Shown: positions 12,363 to 23,523 of the stretch, one piece after another
How the letters are laid out: each line of letters opens with the position of its first letter
How positions within the stretch are numbered: position 1 is the stretch's first letter
Source of the DNA: Papilionanthe hookeriana x Papilionanthe teres
Lineage: Eukaryota > Streptophyta > Magnoliopsida > Asparagales > Orchidaceae
Assembly: GCA_022702705.1 (NCBI GenBank)
Contig: CM040425.1
Location: forward strand, 6,588,001-6,652,000
Reading direction: 5' to 3'
DNA length: 64,000 nt
Notes under the pieces: generated by a model
The model's database searches: none
Told to the model about the DNA's origin: nothing
The model's input: only the letters and a program-made list of their open reading frames with translations
Position numbers and translations under genes: made by a program

Positions 12363-13895
12363 CTAATGCTTCACCAAAAGAATATTAATTGTTAATTTCT
12401 TAAGGATCTCCAAAAATTTTCCAAATCTGTTATCCCTATTTTGTTTCTTTAATCTTTGAGGAAATGGAGGTAGTGGCTTTTCAACTATTATCTTTATTGG
12501 TTCAAGAGGATAATCCAAGCCGAGAAAAATCTTGTTTGAACCTTTTTCAATTTCCACCTTCTCCTTTTCTATTTCAACTTCTTTTTGCACTCTAGCTTCC
12601 AATTCTTTTCCACTCCTTAATTGAATAGCCTTAAGTTGTTCTTTGTTTTGATCTTTTAGATTGATCTCCACATTACTTGGAAGTGTTCCCGAAGATCTAT
12701 TATTAAGTGTAGTGAAAATATGTCCTAATTTATTTTTAATATTCTTCATAGCAACACCTTGAGCTGTAATTGATTTCCCATATTCAGAATCATTTCTTCA
12801 GTAGACAACTTCTTATCCTTAAATTATGGGTTACTATTAAATCTAGGGGGATAAGATGGTCTAAAATTAAAATTTCCTTGACTATTCGAATTTCCAATTG
12901 GATTCATAGAATTGTTAGCCCAATGCAGGTTAACATTAGCATTATTATTATTCCAATTGAAGTTTGGGTGATTCTTCCAACCAGAATTATAATAATTCGA
13001 ATAAGGATTGTTAGGTTTATTAATAGCATTTAAGGTCTCATAAAGTGTTTGAGATTCTGTTATATGTCCAAATGAATTTTCCTCTAACACTGGAGGTGGT
13101 TGGGAATAATTCATTCCATCTTGATCTATTTCTTTGAAAGGGCTGCAATTTGAGAAACTACCATATTCATCATATCTGAATCATGAACGCTAACTACTCT
13201 CTTAGAATTCACCCATTCAGAGGGCCATTGAAAATTATTAGTAGTCATTTCTTCAATTAATGTGTATGCTTCATCAAAAGGTTTTGACATTAATGATCCA
13301 CCAGCAGCAACATCTATAATAGATCTCAATGATCCAACTAATCCATTATAAAATGTTTGAATTATTAACCAATCTGGTAAAGCATGATGTGGGCACTTCC
13401 TAAGAAGGTCTTTAAATCTCTCCCAAACTTCATATATTGACTCTCCTTCAAATTGACAAAAAGATGTAATATTATTTCTTAGTTTAGCAGTCTTTGATGA
13501 AGGGAAATATTTTGATAGAAACTTTTGAGATAATTCTCCCCAAGTTCTAATAGATCCAGGTGTTAACGAATTTAACCACGCCTTAGCCTTATCCCTTAAT
13601 GAAAAAGGAAAATGTCTAAGTTTGACAGCATCACTAGACACTCCATCATATTTAAAAGTAGCACACAGTTCTAAGAAACTAGCGAGATGTAAATTTGGAT
13701 CTTCATTAGGTGTTCTAGAAATTGATTATTTTGTACAATTTGGATAATACCAGGTTTAAGTTCAAATGAATTAGTAGCAACATCAGGATTTTGAATAGTT
13801 ATATGAATTTCATATGCTGTTGGGTTATAATATTCTCTTAAATGTCTTGGCAAATTTCCAACTTCATTTCTTTGATTATCTTGAAAATTCGCCAT
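12363..13895 (-). pseudogene. Gag of Athila-type element 1
   Basis: Four minus-strand segments cover gag: 13895-13671, 13641-13126, 13114-12824 and 12749-12363. The N-terminus starts MANFQDNQRNEVGNLPRHLREYYNPTA. The core has LRHFPFSLRDKAKAWLNSL, LSQKFLSKYFPSSKTAKLRN, YEVWERFKDLLRKCPHHALPDW and TFYNGL, which is the retrotransposon gag family. NNFQWPSEW and an Asn-rich, PYSNYYN-type tail follow. The 12749-12363 part has RSGKELEAR and is the gag-protease linker. Frame changes at about 13655, 13120 and 12790 disrupt it. Gag would form the cytoplasmic particle that packages element RNA. Confidence 0.9.
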
Positions 13896-14074
13896 TTTGC
13901 AAGGATTTTCAATTTATTTTTGTTGTTTTCTAATTTTTCTGATAGTACGCTCTAACTCTGAATCGTAAGACACTAAACCTATAGATCCACTACTATGCAT
14001 ATACAAACACAATTACACACTACAAAATAAACTTACTTTGTTACTTAACATTTGATTTCTTAACTCCGTTACTT

Positions 14075-14092
14075 TCCCCGACAACGGCGCCA
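14075..14092 (-). other. Primer-binding site for tRNA-Asp, Athila-type element 1
   Basis: The plus strand reads TCCCCGACAACGGCGCCA, which differs by one base from the 3' end of plant tRNA-Asp(GTC) with CCA (TCCCCGGCAACGGCGCCA, from memory). On the minus strand it is the complementary primer site, six bases from the LTR edge at 14099. This primer is the usual one for Athila elements. Confidence 0.88.
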
Positions 14093-14098
14093 AAAACT

Positions 14099-15790
14099 TG
14101 GTGCTCGACTTTATAATTTGCAAGAATTTATGAGCTCAGATTTATAGATTTATAATAATTTTGTTAAGTCCAAACATTCAACGCAAGTATACGTATCGTA
14201 TCAAGTAATACAGGGCTCTAATGGAGTCCTGGATATCGATCTCACAGGGAAATATTGAAGTTTTAAGAAAGCGTTACACAATGTGTAATAAGCACTGAAG
14301 TTAAAGTTTAATACTTACTACTACTATGCAGGAAACAGTAAGAGCAACAAAACAGTTACAATTAACTAACTACAATTGCTTCTAACAACTTTAAGAACAG
14401 GATTAACTAAGAGACACACTAAATTAAGTATTTGAAAGGTTTTTGATATATGAGAAAAGTATCTTTCCTCTTGCAATGAGAATATGATGTGTGGATTGAT
14501 ATGGAATAATTGTATATTTTATTGTGCTAAACAGGAGCATAGATGATTCTTTACCCTTAAAAGAGTACCCCCTCTTCTAAGTAAGAAAAGAACATTGACA
14601 TATTCTAAGTTTAGTTACTAACTCTAAGGCTAGGCTGGGAGGATACCGGCTCTCACTTTGGAGCTCCCACTCACCCTTCACCCGAAGGATAACCTTTGAT
14701 ATTAATTACTAATCTTAGAACCAATTTGGGGATTTCAGCCTGTCACCCTGAAATCTCCACATTGAAGTCCATCAAAATACATTTCCCTATTCATTTGCAC
14801 TCAATTCCCATGAACTACGTAATTCATCCATAGAAATTGAATGGATCTTTCATTATTGTTGTAGGATATTAAATCCTTTCAAACTTAATGTTCAACAACA
14901 TATTTTAACATTTCCATTGGCCAAATTGAAAGTAAATTAAGTTCTAAATGAAAAACCATCACAACTTCTTCATTACATTAAAAGCAAATCAAATCCACAT
15001 CAATCCATCATCACATCTCTATGCAAGAAGAAAGACAAAGGAGACTACTCAAAATTCATGGAGAAGATACAATAAAACATGGATTTTATATATAAAAGAA
15101 AAGTCATACAAACCACAAAAGAAAATACAAATTATCTCTTTCTCTTCCCCAATGCAATTCCCTTGAAGTTCCTTTGAATCCTCTTCTCTCTTCTTTACAA
15201 CACTTGATTCCCTTTTTAGAAAGGAAAGGAAGAAGCAATCTCTCACTTTACCTCTTCTCCTCCCCTCCTTAGAGAAGAATCCCTCTCAAATCTTCACTTT
15301 ACACTCTCTACTCCTAAACCCTAACACTCTAGAAGACACAAGACACTCTCTAAACACTTTTTCTACACCACTTTTCATCCAAAAGTAGTTACTTATAAGA
15401 TAGGGACGAAATCCCATGAGTTTCCATAAGCATCCCTTCAAAAAGTTGCCAAAACTATTCAAATTTGAACTCCACTGACTTTGGGTGCCGGCGGCGCCCG
15501 ATAGGGCACCGGTGGCGCTCTATCGTGCCATTTAATTGCTGTGCTATCTGGATTTGGGCGTCGGTAGTGCCCATTCTGGCGTCGGTGGTGCCAGAACACT
15601 TTGTCACCATTTTGCTCATTTTTTCTCCTTTTCGCTCCAGATTCGTTCCTTTTTTTGCTTCTTTTCACTCCAATAACCTAAAATCATCATACCTGCAGCA
15701 AATCATGAAAAATACCATTCTTTAAAGTGCAATATCACCAAAAATGGGTAAAATTAGATAACAATAACACTATATATTTTCAGTGCATCA
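14099..15790 (-). repeat. 5' LTR of Athila-type element 1
   Basis: This 1692-bp LTR matches 2424-3994. It is longer because it keeps a cluster of GCGCCGGC-type units at about 15483-15599 that is reduced to one unit in the 3' LTR. It ends GCATCA, making TGATGC/GCATCA the terminal inverted repeat. The proximal end is TGGTGC, one change from the other LTR. Confidence 0.9.
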
Positions 15791-17789
15791 GCACTCTCTC
15801 TTGGCCGTGAAGAATGGCTTTTATAGCCATGGCCATTGGGTTGAGTTCAGGGCTTAGTTATGGGTGCAATTAACTGCTTAGATGGAGTGTTGAAGAGCTG
15901 TAATGGCCAATCAGAGCTAGACAAGTGATGTGGGTGAATTTGAGTTTTGCCCATGGGAGGTGGCTCTCGGATTTGGGCTCCTTCAGTGACTAGGCCAGCC
16001 GACAAGGACATGGGAGGTGGCCAGTGGTTAGGTGAGCCAGAGGTCATGCCATAAGTGCAGTGAGTTTAAGTGGTTAATGATTCATTGTAAATCTCCCTTA
16101 CATTTACCCATTTAAAGAAGGGAATCCCTTATTTTGAGAGACCCTTGGTCCATGGTTCCACTAGAGTGGGTTAGGTGGATGTAGCTCAGTTCATAAGGTC
16201 CCAAGGCTGGCTAAGGTGAACTTGGTTTGGTCACATTTGGTTTGATTTGCTTAATTTGGCTCATGGGTTCAATTTGGGTCATTTAGGTTCACTTTAGGCT
16301 AGGTTGGTTTCAAGCTTAGTTTAGGTCCAATTGATTGTTCAATATGGTGTGTATGATTGTTATAAAGTGTTTAAGAGAGGATTATAGGGGTTTTGAATTG
16401 ATTTGGATAGTGAATTTGGCTTGATTTGGTCATTTGGTCAATTTGGGGACATTTGGACAAACTTTGGTTTAGGTTAGGCTAGTGTTGGGTCCAAGGAAAA
16501 TTGAAGGTTCAAAATGTACTACGGGGATGTTATAAAGAGTTCTCAATATTAGTTGTATCAATTTTGGGGTGAGGGCATTCAATTTGATGGATTTTGAACA
16601 TGTGACCAGTTAGGGACAAAATTGAGATTTTTGGATTTGGTTGGACTTGGGTGAGGTTTGGGCTCAAATTAGGCAATTGATGGTTCAATTTTGTTTATGG
16701 GAATGTCGTGAACAGTTTAGGATTCAAAACTGGGGGAAATTGATTGACATTGGGTTTAATTTGGGGGAATTGGGCCATATGGTAAAAATTAGGGCTTTTT
16801 GGTTTGGGTTAAAATTGAGTTCAAATGTGGGTCAAATTAGGCTTGTATTTGGTTTTAATTGGGATTGGGGATGTTGAATTAAAGTTTGGAATTAGAATTG
16901 GGGAGAATTGAAGTCAATTTGGTGGACATTTGGGGTGATTTGGGCATTTTGGGCTTTAAGAGGACAATTTAGGGATTTTAGTTAAATTAGGCTAATTTGG
17001 TCAAATTGGGTCAATGTGGTGGTTCAAAATTGAAATTAGGAATATTTTGAGCATTTTGAGAATTTTTTGGAATTTTTGGAAATTTTGGGCTAGGATGGGC
17101 ATTTTGGTAATTTTGGGGATTTTGAGGGTATCTTGAAAATTTTGGTAAATTTGAGATGTTTTGGGTGGTGAGGAATGTTTTGGGGTGATTTTTGAGGGGT
17201 TTTGATAATTTTGGTTGATTTTAGGAATTTTGGGGTTTTAGGAGTAATTTGGTCATTTGGTGGAGTTTAGGGGCAAAGGGGTCAAAAGTTGAGATTTTTG
17301 GTAAAGTTGGGGTTGAGAGGGATTGATAACCCATTTGAGCCATGGACCAAGGGAATTCTTCATTTGGATCCTCCATGTATTGGTACTAACCAAACCCTAG
17401 CCTGGGGCTAAGAGCTTGGGGAAACCACCCACATGAGTTTCCAAAAGAGTTGGGGATCAAGTGTGGGGAAGTTTGGTTTAGGGTTTGAGGTAATGAGTGA
17501 AAGTGCAATGTGCAAGTGTTTGTGTGCCAGCTCCAGACCAAACAGGGTTAGTCCTAAGATTTGACCATTCTGTAGGGAACTTCTCTTGAGCTTCCTAATG
17601 CTTGGTCACATCTTCTTAAGCACTTAGAGCTTAGACATTAAACATTTGAAAACTCCAAGTGAAGCAAAAAAGAAGTGTTTTGATTTTCTACGGGGTAATG
17701 GTTCCATTGCTAGTCCTCTAAGATAATCACTGGGAAAGTCCTTTGGCTAGAACCTAGGCTATTCTAAATAAAGACTGGACCTCAACAAA
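15791..17789 (+). repeat. Continuation of left repeat; G+T-rich low-complexity block
   Basis: Directly after the Athila insertion the interrupted repeat resumes. From about 16200 to 17330 the plus strand is strongly G+T-rich, built from variants of AATTTGGG and GGTTTAGG, with few cytosines. No credible ORF is present; the 78-aa ORF at 16641-16877 is simple-sequence translation. The stretch 17340-17789 is ordinary AT-rich DNA with no recognisable gene. Confidence 0.6.
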
Positions 17790-18960
17790 AGTGAGGTCAA
17801 CACATACATTGAACCTAGCCTTAACATATACTTAGGTTTAACTCAACCTGAACCTAAGTTAAACTTAAACAATTTAAGTTCAACATACATTGAACCTAAA
17901 CCTATACGTAGGTTTAACTCAACTTGAACCCAAGTCAAACCTAAACCTTTTAGGTTCAACATACAATGAATCTAACCTTAACTCATACTTAGGTTCAACC
18001 CAACTTGAATTTAAGTCAAATTTAAACTTTTAGGTTCAACATACAATGAACCTAACTTAGGTTCAACCCACATTGAACCTAAGTCAAACTTAAACCTTTT
18101 AGGTTTAACATACAATGAACCAAACCTTAACCTATACTTAGGTTCAACCCAACCTGAACCTAAGATAAACTTAAACCTTTTAGGTTCGACCTACATTGAA
18201 CCTAACGTAAACCAAACTAGGGTTCAAACTACATTGAACCTAACTTAAAACTTTTAGGTTCAACCTACATTGAACCTAACTGAAACCAAATTTAGATTCA
18301 ACCTACATTTAACCTAACTCAAGCCAAACTTAAGTTTAACCCAATACAAACTTGACTCAAACTCAAACTCAGATTCTACCTACATTGAACTTGATCTAAA
18401 CTTAAATTAAGTACAACCTACATTGAACCTAATCTTATGTAGGTCCAATAAACCCAAATTAAAATTTTTAGGTTCAACTTATATTGAATCTAAATTTAAC
18501 TCAAATATCTTTAGATTCAAATGAAACTGAATCTAAGATTTAACCTAAACATCTTTAGATCCAAACAACACTGAATCTAAGAATTAACTTAAACATCTTT
18601 AGATTCAAATAACACTGAATCTAAGATTTTACCCAATCAAATGGCTTTAGATTCAAAAGACATCGAATCTAAAAATTCTAAAATCTAACACATGTTAGAA
18701 TTTATCTCTTAGTCTAATTTATAGCAAACTTAGCAGAAGCAACTTTAGATTCAAAAGACATAAAATCTAAAATTCTAAAATCTAACTCATGTTAGATTTT
18801 ATCTCTAAGTCTAATTTATACTAGACTTAACACATATATCTTTAGATTCAAAAGACATTAAATCTAAAAATCCTAAATTCTAACTCATGTTAGATTTTAT
18901 CTCTAAGTCTAACACGAACATATTTGAATCTAAATTCCTAAATCTAATTTATATTAGATT
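17790..18960. repeat. Array of TTAGGTTC/GAACCTAA hairpin units
   Basis: Dozens of TTAGGTTCAA and TTGAACCTAA words alternate, separated by 5-25 bp. Adjacent pairs are inverted repeats able to form roughly 10-bp stems with short loops (for example around 18100 and 18190-18215). Pairs are grouped into irregular units of about 70-85 bp. From about 18480 the words change to TTAGATTCAA and GAATCTAA, still complementary to each other. Toward 18700-18900 a further palindromic word, CTAACTCATGTTAG, joins in. It encodes nothing visible. Confidence 0.85.
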
Positions 18961-19949
18961 TAATTCAAATCAACAATTGAAGAAATAAAATCGACATTGT
19001 TTCTTTTATAAGAATCACTCTAACACTGTTTTCTTGTAGGTTAAAGACAAGTTCCGCTTTAGATTTACTTTGCATGTTATTTGGGTGTGCTAACTCTGTT
19101 TTATAAGACAACATTCTGAAGACGGGAAAAAAGATAACAAAAAAAAAAAAAATCAAAACAACAACATTGACAAAACAAAATAAAACAAAACAAAATAAAA
19201 TAATATTAACAAAACAACATTGAAAAAATAAAATCAAAATGATAAAACAATGAAACCTAAACTTTTAGGATAATCACAAAAACTAAACTTTAAGAATAGC
19301 CACCAAACAAATAACAAACTACAAGATGAGACGACAATAAAATGGCAAACAAAAAAATAAAAATAAAACCAACATAACAAATGACATGAATAAAATTAAA
19401 CTTTCAAGGTAGTACGTGACACTTAAAAATGTATTACCCCTAGGATTGAACATTGACGTTTCTTTCCTTATTCTTTATATCTTTTAAAAAATAATTTTTA
19501 ACATTAATCAAAAGTTTTCTTAGACAAATTTAATTGTCTAAGATGTATTTAACTATAAGAGCTTGCTTCTATAGGAGATTTAAGAACTCAGAATAGTTAT
19601 CACACCTAAAAATCTCTAGTTATCAAAATTTGACATGTGATAATTTTTATATAAAGATTTCTAGAATAAGGCATTCTAGAATCTCCTTTTGTAAGGATTA
19701 TCACTAATATTTCTTATTTTACTATTTTCTATTTAATCAGCCTTTATTTTCTTCAAATTTCTTATTATCTGAGGATCCTTTACGTTATCCATAGAAATAA
19801 GATCTTTTGAAGATTAAGGCGATATGATAGATAAACAGAGTGGCAACTCCAAACAATGACATTGACATTAACACGAAAAATTCTCAGTGGCAACGAGCCG
19901 ATGACCAGCCGACACCCCATAACATGCGGATTCCACCAGTTTTATTAGT
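18961..19949. other. AT-rich stretch with a possible Tat/Ogre-type leader
   Basis: A-rich, low-complexity DNA (an A-tract at 19139-19152 and many AAAACA words) runs to about 19430. At 19838-19905 the plus strand reads CAGAGTGGCAACTCC and later CAGTGGCAACGAGCC, which recall the GTGGCGACTCC leader found at the primer site of Tat/Ogre gypsy elements. If so, the upstream repeats would belong to a very long LTR. This is only a pattern match. The sequence is cut at about 19950 by the second Athila fragment. Confidence 0.3.
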
Positions 19950-20349
19950 TCCAAAATTTCCTCCAAATTTAGAATCATAACATCTTTGAATAATTTTCTC
20001 AGTTTCTTCGTAAGGCACGCATCTTCTCATAACTAGATCTTTACATTATTTATGGGTCATCACAAAAGTAAAATTTCGCATCATAAATAAATTTCTTTTG
20101 TTGTTGCTTCATTAACTCAAATAGCAAAATATCACTCACAATATAGTTAACAATGTATGCATAACACGGTATATTCTTTCCATTAATACTATACAAATGT
20201 TCATCAGGGAAAGTTTCTAAAATTTCATTTGAAAATTAGATAATTCTTTCTGTTCCAGCCTAGATAAATGATTAGCTATTTGATTATCAGTTCATTTTCT
20301 ATCAACTATCTCAAAATCAAACTCTTGCATTAGAAGTATCCATCGAATC
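19950..20349 (-). pseudogene. RNase H and integrase N-terminal remnant, Athila-type element 2
   Basis: The stretch matches element 1 from about 9735 to 10150 at nucleotide level, including the segments ACAATATAGTTAACAAT and TTCATCAGGGAAA. In element 1 that region encodes the end of RNase H and the zinc-binding part of integrase. Stops are frequent here, and the remnant ends abruptly at both sides: truncation at about 19950 and an internal deletion junction at about 20350. Confidence 0.75.
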
Positions 20350-21671
20350 AATTTCCACTTTTTCCTTTTAAGTTTCAATTTCTTTTTGTACTCTTGTTTC
20401 CAATTCTTTTCCACTTTGTAGTTGAATAGCCTTAATTTGCTCTTTATTTTGATCTTTTGGATTAATTTCAACATTACTAGGAAGAATTCCCGAAGATCTA
20501 TTACTTAGAGCAGTCATAATACTCCCCAATTGATTTTTAATGTTTCTAATAGCATCTCATTGACTTTGTAATTGATTACCTTGACTCTATAATTGATTCC
20601 ACATGTTTAATACAAATTATTCAATAGTCAATTTCTTCTCCTTAACTTGTGAGTTACTGATAAAAACTGAAGGATAGTAAGGTCTATAGTTAGGATTTCT
20701 ATGGTTGTTTGAGTTTCCTAAAGGGTTCACTAAATTATTACTATTATTAAAATTTAAATTAGGGTGATTCTTCCAACCAGGATTATAATAATTAGAATAT
20801 GGATTATTGGTTATCTTATTTATGGCATTCAAAGTCTCATAAGAAGATTGAGATTCCATAATTTGTCCCAATGAATTTTCCTCTAAAACTAGAGGAAATT
20901 TGATCAATTTTCCTATATATGATAGCAATTTGAGAAGCCAAAATAGTTATAACATTAGAATCATGGATACTAGCAACTATTTTAGGATTTATCCATTCAG
21001 CGGGCCATTGAAAATTTTTAGTAGCCATCTCCTCTATTAAAGAATATGCTTCATCAAAAGGTTTTGACATTAATGAACCGCCAACAGTAGCATCGATAAT
21101 AGATCTAAGAGATCCAATTAATCCATTATAAAAAGTTTGAATTATTAACTAATCTGGTATAGCATGATGTAGACACTTTCTCAAGAGATTTTTAAATCTC
21201 TCCCAAGCTTCATATATTGATTTCCCCTCAACTAAGAAAAGATATAATATCATTCTTAAGCTTAGCAGTTTTTTAAGGTGAAAACTTAGCCATAATTTTT
21301 TGAGATAGTTTTCCCCAAGTTTTGATAGATCCAAGTGCTAATGAATTTAACTACTCCTTAGCTTTATCCCTTAATGAAAAAGAAAAAAGTCTAAGTCTGA
21401 CAGCGTCATTCGACACTCCATCATATTTAAAAGTAGCACGCAATTCTAAAAAACTAGCAAGATCTAAATTAGGATCTTCAGTAGGTGTTTCTACAAACTA
21501 ATTATTTTCTAACATCTGGATAATAGTAGGTTTAAGCTAAAATGAATTAGCAGCAACATCAGAATTTTGAATAGTTAAGTGAATTTCATTTGCTGTAGGA
21601 TTAGCACAATCTCTTAAAGGTCCTTGTTGATGTTCATTTTCAATTCTTTGATTATCTAAGTTGTTTTCCAT
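20350..21671 (-). pseudogene. Gag of Athila-type element 2
   Basis: Gag starts at ATG 21671 on the minus strand (MENNLDNQR) and runs with several frame breaks. Recognisable pieces are YEAWERFKNLLRKCLHHAIPD (within 21334-21149), MSKPFDEAYSLIEEMATKNFQWPAEW (within 21070-20837) and an Asn-rich PYSNYYNPGWKNHPN tail (within 20928-20617). These are clearly the same protein family as in element 1. The linker to protease survives at 20474-20350, where the deletion junction lies. It cannot be translated as a whole. Confidence 0.85.
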
Positions 21672-21879
21672 TTTGTTCAAATTTTCAGATGCTTTTTGTT
21701 GTTTTCAAATTTTTTTAATAGTACATTCTAATTCAGGATCGTAAAGTATTAAACCTTCAGATCCAATACTACGCATAAACAAAGAAAATCAATACACTTA
21801 AAAATAAGCAATAAAATAAATATAAGTTTTATATATCAAACAAAAGCCTTTCAAAATACTACTAAATTTACTCTTACCT

Positions 21880-21897
21880 TTCCTGGCAACGGCGCCA
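21880..21897 (-). other. Primer-binding site for tRNA-Asp, Athila-type element 2
   Basis: The plus strand reads TTCCTGGCAACGGCGCCA, a slightly diverged match to the tRNA-Asp 3' end. It is six bases from the LTR edge at 21904, the same spacing as in element 1. Confidence 0.82.
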
Positions 21898-21903
21898 AAA
21901 ACT

Positions 21904-23523
21904 TGATGCGTTGTTTTTGCATTTAAATATATTTTCTTATAATAATTGGAATACAAACATAAGTATACGTATCGCACAAGTAATATAGCGCTCTAATAGA
22001 GCTGTGATTATCGATCCCACGAGGAAGGTGTAGAGCTATGATAGTTGCACTAAAATACAATGTTCAAACGATATAAAACTTACAATTGAAAAAGCATAGG
22101 ATCAAACGTTTAAGAATGCTAATAGAACAAAGTTTACCAAACTATATTCTAAACTTCAAAGTAAATTTACTAATTCTAAACAAAATTTTACTATTTTACA
22201 ATGAAAGGTTCAAATTTGAGAAAATATCCTTCCCCTTGCAATGAGGTTATGGTTAATGAAAGATTTATATTGTTGGACATTGTATTGTGCCAAATAGGAG
22301 TATTCCTATTCTTAAACCTCTTCCGAGTTCATAAAGAACATTGGCTAATCCTATTTTTAGTCCCTAAATCTGTGACTAGGCTGGGAGGATGCTGGCTCTC
22401 ACTCTAGAGCTCCCACTTCCCCCTCGCCTGAGGGCTAACTCTCATTTTTGTTTCCAAACATTAGGATCGAATTGGGGATTTCAGTCTGTCACTCATAAAA
22501 TCTTGAATTATATGCCCAACAAAGTATATTTTCTTATTTATTTGCACTCAAACCTATGAATTACATTCTTATCAATAGAATTGAATGTTATTTCACTTTA
22601 TTGTAGAGCTCATAGTTCTTTCGGAATATATGTTTCCCAACAAATTTTAACATTTCAATTAGCTATATCTAAAAGTAAATGAAGTATAAAGTGTAAAATC
22701 ATCACAAGTATTTAACATTTAAATTACATGTCCAACCTATCTCGTCATTTTACCAAATCTCATTACAAGGAGAAAGGCAAAAAAATCTACTCAAAATTCA
22801 TGAGGAAGATACGACAAAACATGGATTATATATATAAAATAAAGTTCATACAAACAACAATTAACAAACACAACTTATCTGAATCTCTTCCCCAAAGAAA
22901 ATCTCTTAAGGTTCCTTTGAATCTCTTTCTCTCTTACAACAATACTCAAAACTCACACCAAACAAGACTCTACAAGACTACAGACTCTTTACTCCAGTGA
23001 CTCCTACAGTAACCTCTAGCAAAAGCTCTCCAAAAAATCTCCAACTCTCCCTTTTCTAGCATTTAATACACTCTAATATAGTGTAGAGATGAGTTTTCCC
23101 AAGAGATGCCTCAAGTAACCCTTCAAAAGTCATACAAATACGTTGAATCAGCAAAAAAATCACGCATAACTATTCTGGCACTGTCGGCACCGGATTTGGG
23201 CTCCGTCGGTGCCTTGGATCTCTCAAATGGCACCGTCGGCGCCCGTTTTGGCATCTTTAGCAATGGGGCATGGTTCTGAATTATGCAGTTCTGAATGTGG
23301 GCTACATCGTCGCCCATCCTGGCACCGTCGGTACCTAGAGCAGACTTTTTAAAAATTGCTTTATTTGACTCTAAATTTTGTTCTTTTTTGCTTCCTTTTG
23401 ATCCAAATGCTAAAAATCAACATACCTACAATAAAACATGAAAATACCCTTCTTTAAAGTGCAATATCACCAAAGATCAGTATAAAATATAGGTGAAAAA
23501 TTCAATATATTTTTTGTGCATCA
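21904..23523 (-). repeat. 5' LTR of Athila-type element 2
   Basis: This 1620-bp repeat begins TGATGC and ends GCATCA, the same terminal inverted repeat as element 1. It also shares the internal order of blocks: the early ATACGTATCG.ACAAGTAATA segment, a GAGGAT-type GCTCCCACT block, and CG-rich modules near 23165-23335. Sequence divergence from element 1 is considerable, so it is a related subfamily. Confidence 0.85.

Larger units (their letters stand above)
2424..15790 (-). mobile_element. Athila-type Ty3/gypsy LTR retrotransposon, complete but decayed
   Basis: The 13.4-kb element runs on the minus strand. LTRs at 2424-3994 (3') and 14099-15790 (5') bound it. Each is built as TGATGC...GCATCA, with single changes at one end of each copy (TGGTGC in the right, GCATCG in the left). 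Flanking 5-bp sequences GCACC (2419-2423) and GCACT (15791-15795) look like a target duplication with one substitution. Next to the 5' LTR is a primer site matching the tRNA-Asp 3' end; next to the 3' LTR is a purine tract. Coding order is gag, protease, RT, RNase H, integrase, then two extra ORFs. The tRNA-Asp primer, the FMDD form of the RT active site and the extra 3' ORFs together point to the Athila lineage. Stops and frameshifts in every domain mean it is not autonomous now. Confidence 0.92.
19950..23523 (-). mobile_element. Truncated Athila-type element 2 (5' LTR, gag, pol scrap)
   Basis: This minus-strand fragment holds a 5' LTR (21904-23523), a tRNA-Asp primer site, a decayed gag and a short piece of pol. 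It parallels element 1 block by block, but two parts are missing. The integrase core, 3' ORFs and 3' LTR are gone beyond about 19950. An internal deletion near 20350 also joins the RNase H region (matching element 1 at about 10145) to the gag-protease linker (matching about 12550), so protease and RT are absent. With only one end left, no target duplication can be tested. Confidence 0.85.

Noticed and set aside
14075..14092. tRNA-Asp gene fragment
   Set aside because: Only the 3' 18 bases match, exactly where the primer site of the LTR element belongs.
16641..16877. 78-aa ORF in the G+T-rich block
   Set aside because: Its composition (W, G, F, L) simply mirrors TTTGGG words.
17790..18960. 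CRISPR-like array
   Set aside because: Eukaryotic context, irregular spacing, variable words and no unique spacers; it is an inverted/tandem repeat array.
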